Assembly: GCF_038003525.1 (NCBI RefSeq)
Contig: NZ_JBBOPI010000001.1
Location: 115,001-179,000, forward strand
Length of the DNA: 64,000 nt
Source of the DNA: Solibacillus sp. FSL H8-0538
Lineage (GTDB): Bacteria > Bacillota > Bacilli > Bacillales_A > Planococcaceae
Direction: 5' to 3'
Both the position numbers and the translations under genes were made by a program. The notes below the pieces were generated by a model. The model had not been told where the DNA came from. It saw only the letters and a program-made list of their open reading frames with translations, and made no database searches. Positions 10,719 to 19,328 of this stretch are shown here, one piece after another (position 1 is the stretch's first letter; each line of letters starts with the position of its first letter).

Positions 10719-12452
10719 ATGAAACGTCGGATAGAAATTTCACAAAAACGAATAAAGGCAGATTTTATTTTAAAAAATGCGCAGGTGGCAGATGTTTTTA
10801 ATTTACGCTGGCGTTTGGCGGATATTGTAGTGGCTGACGGGAGAATTATTGCCATTGATGAACGGGGTGAATTTGAAGCATACGAGGTAGAGGATGCGGG
10901 GGGCAGGTATGTAATTCCGGGTCTAATTGATGCTCATATTCATATTGAATCGTCAATGCTCACACCTTCTGAGTTTAATCGCATTATGTTACCGCATGGG
11001 ATTACTTCCGTTGTGACGGACCCCCATGAAATCGCCAATGTTTCGGGTACTGCCGGTTTACAATTTATGCTAGATGACGCAGCAACGGCTGAGATGGATA
11101 TTTACTTTATGCTACCGTCGAGTGTCCCAGGTACGTCCTTTGAACATGCTGGCGCGGTGCTAGAGGCAACGGATTTAGCTGCTTTTGAAGGACATGCGGC
11201 AGTACTTGGACTAGCAGAAGTCATGGATTTTCCCGCTGTACTGAACGGTGAGCATAATATGTTAGCAAAAATTGAATTCGCACAAAAAGCAGGAATGGTC
11301 ATTGATGGGCACTGCGCAGGCTTAACGAGTAATCAAATTCGTGGCTACCGTGCAGCAGGTATTCAAACGGATCATGAATGCGTTACAGCAGATGAAGCAC
11401 GTGACCGAATTGAGCAAGGAATGTATGTGTTCATTCGTGAAGGTTCAGCAGCGAAAAATTTAAAGTCGCTACTACCAGCCGTGACAGCTGCAAATGCGCG
11501 TCGTTTTGCATTTTGTACAGATGATAAGCATTTAGACGAACTAATGGAGCAAGGAAGCATTAATTATGCGGTGTCGCTTGCGATAAAAGAAGGTATGGAA
11601 CCACTGCAGGCCATTCAGCTAGCCTCACTAAACGTGGCGGAGTGCTATCAGTTAAAAGATAAAGGCGCACTTGCATCTGGGTTTATTGCGGATTTTGTCA
11701 TGGTAGAAGATCTACAAACGATGAAGGTGTCCACTGTGTGGAAGAACGGAATGAAAGTAACAGAGAACGGGCAAATGTTGTCTGCGCCAACACCGAAAAT
11801 CGATATCATGCCAGCTATTACGGCGTCGGTGCATTTACCAAAGCTAACGAAGGATGATTTAGCCATTCTATTTACACATGGAGATCGAGCGAACGTCATT
11901 GAGATTATGCCGGACCAACTGACGACAAAACGTATCGAATGTACAGTGGATGTGGTGGAAGGGCAGTTTGTTCCTTCGATAGAAAAAGATTTACTGAAGC
12001 TTGCGGTAATCGAACGTCACCACCAACTTGGAACAAAGGGAGTCGCGATCGTACACGGATTTGGCTTGCAGCGTGGGGCTGTTGCGACAACAGTAGCTCA
12101 TGACTCGCATAATGCGATTGTTGTAGGAACAAATGATGCCGATATGCTTGTTGCCCTCGAAGCATTGCAAAAAATGCAGGGCGGCCTCGTTGTCGTTGCG
12201 GACGGGCAAGTGTTGGAGGAGTTTGCATTGCCAATTGCTGGGCTAATGACAGATTTACAGGCTAATGTTGCAGCTAAATCATTACTCAATGTTCATGAGG
12301 CATTGCAGCAAATTCATCCAGATCTACATTTCCACTTTTTCTTAACGTTATCTTTTTTAAGCTTACCGGTTATTCCCGATATTAAGCTAACGGATACGGG
12401 TTTATTTGACGTGACACAGTTTCAGCATATTTCTGTAGAAATTATTGACTAA
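10719..12452 (+). CDS. ade: Adenine deaminase
   Basis: A 577-aa amidohydrolase converting adenine to hypoxanthine and ammonia in purine salvage. The metal-binding HIHIES motif sits at about residues 73-78. It is followed by VVTDPHEIANVSG and FCTDDKH, all typical of bacterial Ade, and the length is normal. A ribosome binding site TAGGGGG precedes the ATG. The gene is flanked by a divergent Sel1 gene and a separate glycosyltransferase gene. A weak hairpin (AAAATGTT with AACATTTT at about 12463-12493) may terminate it. Confidence 0.95.
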   Translation: MKRRIEISQKRIKADFILKNAQVADVFNLRWRLADIVVADGRIIAIDERGEFEAYEVEDAGGRYVIPGLIDAHIHIESSMLTPSEFNRIMLPHGITSVVTDPHEIANVSGTAGLQFMLDDAATAEMDIYFMLPSSVPGTSFEHAGAVLEATDLAAFEGHAAVLGLAEVMDFPAVLNGEHNMLAKIEFAQKAGMVIDGHCAGLTSNQIRGYRAAGIQTDHECVTADEARDRIEQGMYVFIREGSAAKNLKSLLPAVTAANARRFAFCTDDKHLDELMEQGSINYAVSLAIKEGMEPLQAIQLASLNVAECYQLKDKGALASGFIADFVMVEDLQTMKVSTVWKNGMKVTENGQMLSAPTPKIDIMPAITASVHLPKLTKDDLAILFTHGDRANVIEIMPDQLTTKRIECTVDVVEGQFVPSIEKDLLKLAVIERHHQLGTKGVAIVHGFGLQRGAVATTVAHDSHNAIVVGTNDADMLVALEALQKMQGGLVVVADGQVLEEFALPIAGLMTDLQANVAAKSLLNVHEALQQIHPDLHFHFFLTLSFLSLPVIPDIKLTDTGLFDVTQFQHISVEIID

Positions 12453-12570
12453 CTACAAAAAAATGTTAGTACATATGCTGCACAACATTTTATTTTCTTA
12501 TTCTTCCATTGAATTCCAGTTCAAACAGCTTTAAGATTTAAAGTATATTATGTTAATTAAAGGAGCATGT

Positions 12571-13272
12571 ATGTTGGAACAAATCGTCATTATAATCCCA
12601 GCCCTAAATCCTTTGCATACGCTCGTACAATTTGTGGAAAAGCTACAAAAAATGAATGTGGAAATCGTCGTCATTAATGATGGAAGTGACGAAAAATATG
12701 CGGCTGTGTTTCAAAGCCTTCGCCAATTACCCCGATGTACTGTACTTACACATGAGCAAAACTTCGGAAAAGGGCGCGCATTAAAAACAGGATTTGATTA
12801 TGTTTTAAAAGTGAGCCGAAAAGTGAAAGGTGTCGTCACAGTGGGAGCGCATGGACAACACTCCATATTAGATGTGCAACAAATGATTTCAAGTACTAAA
12901 ATTTTTTCAGATGGCATTATTTTAGGGGTGCGGGATTTCAAATCCACCGATATGCCGACTTCAAGCTTTTTTAATAATCGAGCGGCGTCTATGTTATTCG
13001 AACTTTTTTTCCATAAACGTTTACTTGATACACAAACGGGACTGCGTTATATTCCGAAGCAAGAATTATTGTGGCTTCGACATGTGCCTGGGGAGACGTT
13101 TAACTTTGATTTAAATATGCTTGTTAAGGCAATAAAGCGAAACATCCCGCTGTATGAAGTCCCGATTGGTCATGCGAAGTTAAAAAAGAATTCGGTCATT
13201 TATTATGATGAAGTACTCAATCCGATGAAGATTATCCAGCAAATTTGGACAAACTTTTTGAGAAATCGATAA
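12571..13272 (+). CDS. Family 2 glycosyltransferase
   Basis: A 233-aa GT-A type protein. The N-terminus IIPALNPLHTL, the acidic motif VVINDGSD (about residue 40) and LTHEQNFGKGRALKTGF match GT2 enzymes related to dolichyl/polyprenyl-phosphate sugar transferases. The usual DxD-like position reads VGAHGQHS, which is atypical. No C-terminal membrane helices are present, so it is the catalytic domain alone. AAAGGAG at 12559-12565 favours the ATG at 12571 over the in-frame ATG at 12550. Donor and acceptor are unknown. Confidence 0.8.
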   Translation: MLEQIVIIIPALNPLHTLVQFVEKLQKMNVEIVVINDGSDEKYAAVFQSLRQLPRCTVLTHEQNFGKGRALKTGFDYVLKVSRKVKGVVTVGAHGQHSILDVQQMISSTKIFSDGIILGVRDFKSTDMPTSSFFNNRAASMLFELFFHKRLLDTQTGLRYIPKQELLWLRHVPGETFNFDLNMLVKAIKRNIPLYEVPIGHAKLKKNSVIYYDEVLNPMKIIQQIWTNFLRNR

Positions 13273-13389
13273 TCGATGGAAAGTGAAACTTTTTTGTCTT
13301 GTTAACGTAAATGAAGTATCGTACAACTGGGCTACAATTCTTGCAGGGGATTTTTGTTGTAAGATGAACTTGTTTTAGGAGGGATTCGG

Positions 13390-13770
13390 ATGAAAGAAGA
13401 TATGAACATGGATAATATGATTCGTGGCAAGGATAAGCATTATTCCGACGGGAAATTTTTAAGTAAGCTACAAAAATATGGTGTCGGACTTGGGTTTAAA
13501 ACAATGCATGCCGCAACAACTTTGTATTATGGCTTGAAAAGTCCCGATATGCCAAAGCAAAATAAATTAGTTGTGCTTGGAGCGCTAGGTTATTTCATTT
13601 TCCCGTTAGATATTGTCGCAGATTTATTGCCGGTTGTTGGGTTAACGGATGATGTATTTGTCATTACAGCGGCATTAGCAAAGGTGTATGGCTCTATTAC
13701 AGATGATATGAAGGATGACGCACATCGTTTACTAAAAAAACATTTGGTGATAACTATTCACATGAAATAA
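13390..13770 (+). CDS. DUF1232 (YkvA-like) small membrane protein
   Basis: A 126-aa protein with a DUF1232 domain at about residues 55-100: KLVVLGALGYFIFPLDIVADLLPVVG gives two hydrophobic stretches separated by the conserved P-D pair, then LTDDVFV. The domain occurs in many bacteria, and its function is not established. AGGAGGG lies 6 bp before the ATG. It has its own transcription unit and ends just before a full copy of the dispersed repeat. Confidence 0.85.
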   Translation: MKEDMNMDNMIRGKDKHYSDGKFLSKLQKYGVGLGFKTMHAATTLYYGLKSPDMPKQNKLVVLGALGYFIFPLDIVADLLPVVGLTDDVFVITAALAKVYGSITDDMKDDAHRLLKKHLVITIHMK

Positions 13771-13788
13771 ATGAATAACTTTTGAGTG

Positions 13789-13866
13789 GATAAGAAAGTA
13801 TTACTTTTCCATTCACATAAGTAAGGACATCAACTCGCTCTATTTTGGGCGAGTTATGTCTTTCTA
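13789..13866 (+). repeat. Dispersed two-hairpin intergenic repeat, copy C (full length)
   Basis: It starts GATAAGAAAGTATTACTTTT, then CATAAGTAAGGACATC, then a stem ACTCGC(TC) with GGGCGAGT, ending ATGTCTTTCTA. It closely matches copies B and D. It begins 19 bp after the DUF1232 stop and is followed directly by a terminator. Confidence 0.85.
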
Positions 13867-13900
13867 TAGATTTCGTTCTTTGTGGACGAAATCTTTTTTA
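13867..13900 (+). terminator. Rho-independent terminator after DUF1232 gene and repeat
   Basis: AGATTTCGT pairs with ACGAAATCT around a short loop, followed by six T. Confidence 0.85.
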
Positions 13901-14101
13901 TAATTGATTTACGGAATCCAATAGAATACAGCTCTAAGCATCTAGATGAATTTGAAAATATACCGCAGCATCAGTAATCGTTTTGTGCGCAAGTGGCAAT
14001 CGTAGCGAAAGGGCATGCCGTTTACTATTGAATTAGGGTTTTCTGTAGGGAATGAATGTTAAGGGCGGTATGCGAGCATGCAACTAATATAGGAGGTTCT
14101 T
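13901..14101 (+). other. Structured-looking leader of the transglutaminase gene
   Basis: About 200 bp of non-coding sequence precede the gene. ATACCGC at 13960-13966 and GCGGTAT at 14065-14071 are perfectly complementary and could close a domain of about 100 nt with internal short stems (for example GGCA with TGCC, and CAGTAA with TTACT). It does not match any riboswitch class I recognise. The right arm ends about 20 bp before AGGAGG. Confidence 0.35.
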
Positions 14102-15325
14102 ATGTTAAAAAAGCTAGCAATACTTGTTATTTTATTTGTTTTTGCCAAGCCAATCTATGATGTAGCAATGAAATTTATTAATGACAAAGCGTACATAGAG
14201 GATGTCTTACCAGTAACGGTGCCAGCGAATGAGAAGAACAGCTCGTTTGACGTGACAAACCCTATATCAACTACGCAGGAAGCTAAATTACCAAAGAACG
14301 TGACGTCTATGGAGGAACTAACGGACGCATTTTTCTACTACTTTAGTCATTTTGAAACCGATTTTACGATTCATTACAAGGGTAGTACAAGTGATATTGG
14401 AAATATATTAACGCGAGCGACACAAGAAGCAACAGCGCGCGACGGTTATATTGGCGGGCATTTAGGTGCGCGCGAAATGGAATATGAGTATGGTAAATTG
14501 GACGCGACGATCCAGGTGTCACAGGATTATTTAACAAATGCGGCACAGGAACAAGTAGTGGAGCAGGCGGTTGCTTCAATTGTAGCATCGGTCAAACCGG
14601 CAACGATGACGGATTTTGAAAAAGTGAAGTTTGTGAATGATTATATTGTTAAAAATACGGTTTATAGCGAGGCGACCGTAACGAGTGCGCATAGTGCATT
14701 TACAATTTTGCAAGAACAAAAAGGAGTTTGCCAGGGTTATGCATTATTAGCGTTAAAGCTACTTCAAGCACTTGGCATGGAGGCACTTTACATTACAGGA
14801 GAAGTATACACAGGTGGTCACGCATGGAACTTAGTGAAGGTGGACGGGGATTGGTACCATTTAGATACAACATGGAATGATCCTGTACCAGATCGGGGGC
14901 AGGGGGTACGCTACGAGTATTTTTTAGCAAATGATACGCAAATGAAGCAGGACCACGCTTGGGTAGCAACTGATTTTCCTAAGGCAACGAGCAACAACTA
15001 TGGTTTTATGCATGTTGTCCAGGACAGCTACGAAAAAGGCGGTTATGTGTATTACAGTAATATACAGAAGGATAATGTATTGTATCGTTTAAATATGCAA
15101 ACAGGTGAAAACGTACGGCTTACATCAAGTCGTGCGCTATTTATTACCGGCTACGGTGATTGGCTCTATTTCAGCAATTACTCAAACGGGGCGTACTTAG
15201 CGAAAATTCGACTTGATGGCACAGAGGAACAGACACTGTACCGTGAAGAAGTAGAGGGGCTCTTTATTGAAGATGGCGTGCTGTACTTTACTACTTCAGA
15301 TGGGTTGAAGAAGATGGAGATTTAG
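14102..15325 (+). CDS. Membrane-anchored transglutaminase-like protein
   Basis: A 407-aa protein. Residues about 4-24 form an uncleaved hydrophobic anchor. A transglutaminase-like cysteine protease core occupies about 170-265 with a full Cys-His-Asp triad: C210 in GVCQGY, H240 in GHAWN and D255 in HLDTTW. The C-terminal 130 residues contain YYSN/YFSN-type strands resembling the DUF5050 beta-propeller repeats found after such domains. It is probably extracytoplasmic with a cell-wall or peptide-modifying role; the substrate is unknown. The ribosome binding site AGGAGG is ideal. Confidence 0.8.
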   Translation: MLKKLAILVILFVFAKPIYDVAMKFINDKAYIEDVLPVTVPANEKNSSFDVTNPISTTQEAKLPKNVTSMEELTDAFFYYFSHFETDFTIHYKGSTSDIGNILTRATQEATARDGYIGGHLGAREMEYEYGKLDATIQVSQDYLTNAAQEQVVEQAVASIVASVKPATMTDFEKVKFVNDYIVKNTVYSEATVTSAHSAFTILQEQKGVCQGYALLALKLLQALGMEALYITGEVYTGGHAWNLVKVDGDWYHLDTTWNDPVPDRGQGVRYEYFLANDTQMKQDHAWVATDFPKATSNNYGFMHVVQDSYEKGGYVYYSNIQKDNVLYRLNMQTGENVRLTSSRALFITGYGDWLYFSNYSNGAYLAKIRLDGTEEQTLYREEVEGLFIEDGVLYFTTSDGLKKMEI

Positions 15326-15348
15326 CAGGCAATTAATGGAGGCACTAA

Positions 15349-15621
15349 ATGAAAATTATTGTACAGGCAGTTATTTGCTCAATTATTGTACATGTAATTT
15401 ATTTTGTAAGTATTTTTTTATGGAGCTATATGAAAACGAAAGCGTACACTTCAGATTTTCCAAGCACGTGAGAAAATGTAACGGTCCTTCAAAATGAGGT
15501 GCAATTCGGCATAATCGCTTCTCCGACGTTTTTGAGTATGCAGTTTTTAGGCGTGGCTGTCGTTTGTGGCGTAGGAATATTTTTTCACAGGAAATTCCAC
15601 AGCAAAATGATTCATACCTAA
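15349..15621 (+). pseudogene. Small two-helix membrane protein gene interrupted by an in-frame TGA
   Basis: An ATG at 15349 with TGGAGG 6 bp upstream opens a 40-codon frame encoding one hydrophobic helix (VICSIIVHVIYFVSIFLW). It stops at a TGA at 15469-15471. The same frame then continues open for 49 codons to a TAA at 15619-15621 and encodes a second hydrophobic helix (FLGVAVVCGVGIFF) and a basic tail. Together they would make a normal small two-helix protein of about 90 aa. I read this as a nonsense mutation; a truncated product or read-through is possible. Family not recognised. Confidence 0.5.
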
Positions 15622-15636
15622 ATATCAATTACAAGC

Positions 15637-15683
15637 CGAAAAAAAAGCGTATGAAATCACGACGATTTCATACGCTTTTTTTA
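15637..15683. terminator. Bidirectional terminator
   Basis: AAAGCGTATGAAATC pairs perfectly with GATTTCATACGCTTT (15-bp stem, 5-base loop), with A and T runs on either side. It separates the plus-strand small gene from the minus-strand kinase gene. Confidence 0.9.
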
Positions 15684-15697
15684 AGTGTGGTTGTGAC

Positions 15698-15768
15698 AGA
15701 ATGACTTTCTTAACTACATAATAAAGGACATTATTTCAACCTATTTGTGGCGGGATAGGCCTTTCAAA
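15698..15768 (+). repeat. Dispersed intergenic repeat, degenerate copy G
   Basis: GACTTTCTTAACTACATAA, TAAAGGACAT and GGCCTTTC follow the order of the full copies, but the first hairpin has lost its left arm and the second stem is decayed. Assignment rests on order and spacing. Confidence 0.5.
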
Positions 15769-15769
15769 T

Positions 15770-16696
15770 TTAAACTGCCCCAAGAGCCCGTCTCACAACA
15801 TATTCAATCGGTTGCTCTTCACAAAGCACAAAATTTATATCTGGGTAACTAAATGAAATGCGATCTTTTAACTCATTTGTAATAAATTCATTATGTGCTA
15901 GCACCCCTCCGTTAATATAAAACGGGAACGGACCATTTTTATAGCCCGCTTTTTTTAATGCTACTTCTGCAATTAGCGATAGTTCGTACGCTGCTTCATT
16001 CGCGATAACATGCGCAATTTGGTCACCCATTGCAACCGACTCAGCAAGCACAGAAGCCAAGCTAGCCATACGTGCATTTGTATAATCAGCTACGTATAGC
16101 CAGTTAGCAAGCTCGGCGAGTGTGGAAATGCGGAGTTTTTTAAAAACCAGTTCAGTTAAAATAGTTCGTTCGGATAAGCGGCCATCTTCTGTGCGGAAGA
16201 TAGCCTTTACGATTTGCTGACCAATCCAGTAGCCGCTTCCTTCATCGCCCGCACGGTGACCCCAGCCTCCAGCACGTACGGTGTTTTTACCATTGTAAGC
16301 AAAAGCAATTGCTCCAGTACCTGATATAAGAATAGCGCCAGGCTGTCTGTTAGAGGCGCCGAGCAACGTTGCTTCTACATCATTTTCAATGAAAATGTGC
16401 TCGATTTGAAGCTTGGCTTGCTGAATGCTTTTATGAATAATTTGCTCTACGATTTGTAAATCATCTGCTGTATCAATACCGGCGATGGCAAATGCTACAA
16501 CCTGAATTTCCTTTGTATGCGCTGCGACTTGCTTTAGTAACGTTGTTAATACTTGCTCGACGCGTGCTGCACCAATTGCTTGGTAATTTGATCCAGTGGA
16601 TGTTGCTTCAAAGATAATGTCATTTGAGAGCGTGCGCAGTGAAACTGTTGTTTTTGAGGCACCACCATCGATAGCGAGTACATAATTATTTGGCAT
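15770..16696 (-). CDS. BadF/BadG-type ATPase, N-acetylglucosamine kinase-like
   Basis: A 308-aa sugar-kinase/ASKHA-fold protein. It has the phosphate-1 motif LAIDGGASKT at residues 7-16, FAIAGID, IENDVEATLLGA, the phosphate-2 motif ILISGTGAIAF and GGWGHRAGDEGSGYWIG, the standard series for N-acetylglucosamine/MurNAc kinases of the BadF family. The likely role is ATP phosphorylation of an amino sugar from cell-wall turnover. It is the downstream gene of a two-gene operon, overlapping the argininosuccinate-lyase paralogue by 11 bp, which implies translational coupling. No PTS or hexosaminidase gene is nearby to confirm the substrate. Confidence 0.8.
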   Translation of the reverse strand: MPNNYVLAIDGGASKTTVSLRTLSNDIIFEATSTGSNYQAIGAARVEQVLTTLLKQVAAHTKEIQVVAFAIAGIDTADDLQIVEQIIHKSIQQAKLQIEHIFIENDVEATLLGASNRQPGAILISGTGAIAFAYNGKNTVRAGGWGHRAGDEGSGYWIGQQIVKAIFRTEDGRLSERTILTELVFKKLRISTLAELANWLYVADYTNARMASLASVLAESVAMGDQIAHVIANEAAYELSLIAEVALKKAGYKNGPFPFYINGGVLAHNEFITNELKDRISFSYPDINFVLCEEQPIEYVVRRALGAV

Positions 16697-18212
16697 CGCT
16701 ATTCCAGCCTTTTAAAAAGTTTTCTAATTGCTGTTCTGCTTGTAAAATAGAGTCGATTTTTTCGCAAACCCAGCGTTCTAAATCCCCTGAATTTTCTTCA
16801 GCTACGCGTAGTGATTCACGCATCGTTTCTGGTGCAGGACCACCCTTTAACGTTCGAATATTAACGAAAAACGCTGGTTCAATTACACGATAAAAATCAG
16901 CTTCCGAAATGATTAATGGCTTGCCTGTCACTTGAAGTGATTTTTCGTTGGCTAGTTCCCACTTTAATCCAGCAAGAGATTCCTCTTTTTCTTCAAGCAG
17001 AGCACTGACGCACAAGCTCACAATTTTATGAGACTGGCGGAATGAAATGCCTTCAGAACGGACAAGTGAATCTGCCAGTTCTGTTACGTTCGCGAAGCTA
17101 TTTTGCGCACGTTTTAATAAATTTTCTTTATTTACATTCATTGTCACAACGAGGCTACCGAATAATTTGTAAATGCCGATGAGGCGATCAATTGCGCGCC
17201 ATAAATACGGTTGCATATCATCCTCTGTATCGACAATATCCCCAAACGGTGTATTATGAATCATTTGTAACACAGTCCCTGCATCGCCAACAACGGAAGA
17301 CAGGAGCGAGCGCGTATGTTCAATGGAGACCGGATTGCGCTTTTGCGGCATGATTGAGCTAATTTGCACGTAAGGACTCGCCAGATGGAAGGCATTAAAT
17401 TCCTGCGTGGCCCATAATAAAAAGTCCTGTGACGTGCGGCCAAGATTGAGCGCGGCTAGCTGTACTATACTCGCGGCCTCCGCAATATAATCTGCTCCGG
17501 CAACAGCATCCCATGCATTTTCTATTAAATCATCAAAAGCAAGTAGCTCTTGCATACGTTCGCGGCTAATTGGAAAGCCCGTTGTCGTCAGAGCAGCAGC
17601 GCCCATACTGCTGCGATTTATCGTTTCGTACGCAGCCTTCATACGAGTAAAGTCGCGTGAAAGCTGGTCAATGACAGCCTTTAAATAGTGTGCAAAAGTC
17701 GTTGGTTGTGCTTGCTGTGTATGTGTATAGCCAATCATAATCGTTTCTACATGTTCCTCGGCAAAGGCAATTAAAGAAGAGCGTAACGTTAATAGCTCTT
17801 GCATAAGTGATAGCATTTTTTTACGTAAGGTCATGCGATAAATGGCTATCCCCATATCATTACGGCTACGGCCAATATGCAAATTCCCCGCAATATCACC
17901 ACCAAGCTCGATCAATTTATTTTCTATACGGAAAAATAAATCTTCAAACTGTGGGTTATAGTCGCGTGTTTTGTAATAGTCTAGGTCTAAATTTTTAATT
18001 GCCTGACCGATTTTCCGTGCTTCTTCTGGCGTAACAAGTCCTTGCTCCTCTAACATTTTTAAATGCGCAATATGAATTTGAACCATAGCTGTTAAAAAAT
18101 GACGCTTTGCTTCGTCGTACGCAGGCTGTAATACCATTTGACGATAGCTATTCGAAGGGAACTGCACACCTTCTGTTTCATTGACCCGATTACGATACTC
18201 TTGAAAGAACAT
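16686..18212 (-). CDS. Argininosuccinate lyase-family protein (paralogue)
   Basis: A 508-aa protein of the fumarase/aspartase superfamily. It has LHIGRSRNDM, GYTHTQQAQPTTF and the superfamily signature SSIMPQKRNP with the catalytic-loop serine. The usual N-terminal argininosuccinate lyase segment is replaced by a different stretch, and the active-site neighbourhood THLQRAQP reads THTQQAQP. No argG lies nearby, and the partner gene is a BadF-type kinase. It may therefore be a lyase for another substrate; canonical argH activity is uncertain. TGGAGG favours the ATG at 18212 over one at 18230. Confidence 0.75.
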   Translation of the reverse strand: MFFQEYRNRVNETEGVQFPSNSYRQMVLQPAYDEAKRHFLTAMVQIHIAHLKMLEEQGLVTPEEARKIGQAIKNLDLDYYKTRDYNPQFEDLFFRIENKLIELGGDIAGNLHIGRSRNDMGIAIYRMTLRKKMLSLMQELLTLRSSLIAFAEEHVETIMIGYTHTQQAQPTTFAHYLKAVIDQLSRDFTRMKAAYETINRSSMGAAALTTTGFPISRERMQELLAFDDLIENAWDAVAGADYIAEAASIVQLAALNLGRTSQDFLLWATQEFNAFHLASPYVQISSIMPQKRNPVSIEHTRSLLSSVVGDAGTVLQMIHNTPFGDIVDTEDDMQPYLWRAIDRLIGIYKLFGSLVVTMNVNKENLLKRAQNSFANVTELADSLVRSEGISFRQSHKIVSLCVSALLEEKEESLAGLKWELANEKSLQVTGKPLIISEADFYRVIEPAFFVNIRTLKGGPAPETMRESLRVAEENSGDLERWVCEKIDSILQAEQQLENFLKGWNSDAK

Positions 18213-18334
18213 AATTACATCTGCCTCCATTAGTTGCTACGAATAAGTAGTGAATAGGAAATGCCCAATCTAAAAGCTTTTAAAATATACTTAATTTTAC
18301 CTTTTGTGGTCGTTTATATCAATTTTATAAAAAA

Positions 18335-18390
18335 TAGAAAGGCACATCTTGCCCAATATAGGGCGAGATGATGTCCTTTCTTATCTACTA
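18335..18390 (-). repeat. Dispersed intergenic repeat, deletion derivative E
   Basis: On the minus strand it reads TAGTAGATAAGAAAGGACATC, then a stem (CTCGCCC with GGGCAAG), then TGTGCCTTTCTA. Compared with copy D, the segment from the loop of hairpin 1 to AAGTA is missing, so GATAAGAAAG joins directly to GGACATC. The second hairpin is retained. Confidence 0.75.
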
Positions 18391-18420
18391 AAAAAACCGA
18401 CATAAACAACTATGTCGGTT
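18391..18420 (-). terminator. Terminator of the EamA transporter gene
   Basis: AACCGACATA pairs perfectly with TATGTCGGTT around a 6-base loop, with a T run on the minus strand, just after the minus-strand stop at 18427. Confidence 0.85.
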
Positions 18421-18426
18421 CCATCG

Positions 18427-19317
18427 CTAATTTGCGTATTTTTTTTTGGTGAAGTAAGAGGGGAGAATCATCCCTATTAAAACAAGAAAAATGCCTGCAA
18501 TTTGCATTACCGTTAACGCTTCGTGAAGCACGATAACAGAAACAATAATGGCGACTGGTAATTCCATCGCACTTAAAATGGATGTTAGTCCACCACCAAC
18601 TTTTGGCGAGGCAATTGAGAATAATAAAATCGGTAAAATGATACCGAATGTGCCGAGCAAGATGCCGAATTTCCATAACCCTGCTGTTAGTTGTCCATTC
18701 CACAAAATTTCAGGTGTTAGGAAAGTCAAAATGACCACAAGCGAAATAGTAGCCAAAATAAAGGTTCTTCCTATAGTGGTAACACCTTCAACTGTGCGTG
18801 AATTAATTTGTAGGAAGGATGCGAAGCTGACGGCAGCCGCCATTCCTAGTGCCCAACCTTGCCATGCAATTTGTGATAGGTCCGCGTCTAAAACACCTGC
18901 AGCTAAAATGGTGCCGGCGAATAAGAATAATAACGAGATGACTTCTAGCCTGCTTGGCAAACGTCTTTTAATAACGCAGTCCATAAATAACCCAATCCAT
19001 GTGAACTGAAACAGCATGACAACAGCTAAAGATGCCGGTAAATAATTGAGGGCTTGTCCGTACACAATGCCCGTTATTGCAGTAAATATCCCCGCGAAAA
19101 GTAGTGTCAATATGCCTGGTTTTGTTAGCTTTGGAAGTGAGCGCTGCGTCACAAGAAAGAGTAGGAGTGCTAGTCCAAAGCCAAATACGTATTGACTTGT
19201 AACGGCTTCAGCTGATGTGAAGCCGTGCTGCATAGCTACTTTGACAATCGTTGATAATATCCCATAGCTACTTGCTGCAATGATGATGAGCAGGGGGTAA
19301 AGCCAGGTAGACTTCAT
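18427..19317 (-). CDS. EamA/DMT-family transporter
   Basis: A 296-aa integral membrane protein with about ten hydrophobic helices in two five-helix EamA repeats (about residues 5-140 and 150-290). Features include an ASSYGILSTIVK-type first helix and LSAMELPVAIIVSVIVLHEAL in the second repeat, typical of drug/metabolite transporters. The substrate is unknown. The GNAT gene lies 11 bp upstream on the same strand, so the two are probably one transcript. Confidence 0.88.
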   Translation of the reverse strand: MKSTWLYPLLIIIAASSYGILSTIVKVAMQHGFTSAEAVTSQYVFGFGLALLLFLVTQRSLPKLTKPGILTLLFAGIFTAITGIVYGQALNYLPASLAVVMLFQFTWIGLFMDCVIKRRLPSRLEVISLLFLFAGTILAAGVLDADLSQIAWQGWALGMAAAVSFASFLQINSRTVEGVTTIGRTFILATISLVVILTFLTPEILWNGQLTAGLWKFGILLGTFGIILPILLFSIASPKVGGGLTSILSAMELPVAIIVSVIVLHEALTVMQIAGIFLVLIGMILPSYFTKKKYAN

Positions 19318-19328
19318 AAATTCACGTC

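Noticed and set aside
15469-15471. The in-frame TGA as a selenocysteine codon
   Set aside because: No plausible SECIS-like hairpin follows and the surrounding residues do not resemble a redox motif; a nonsense mutation is simpler.
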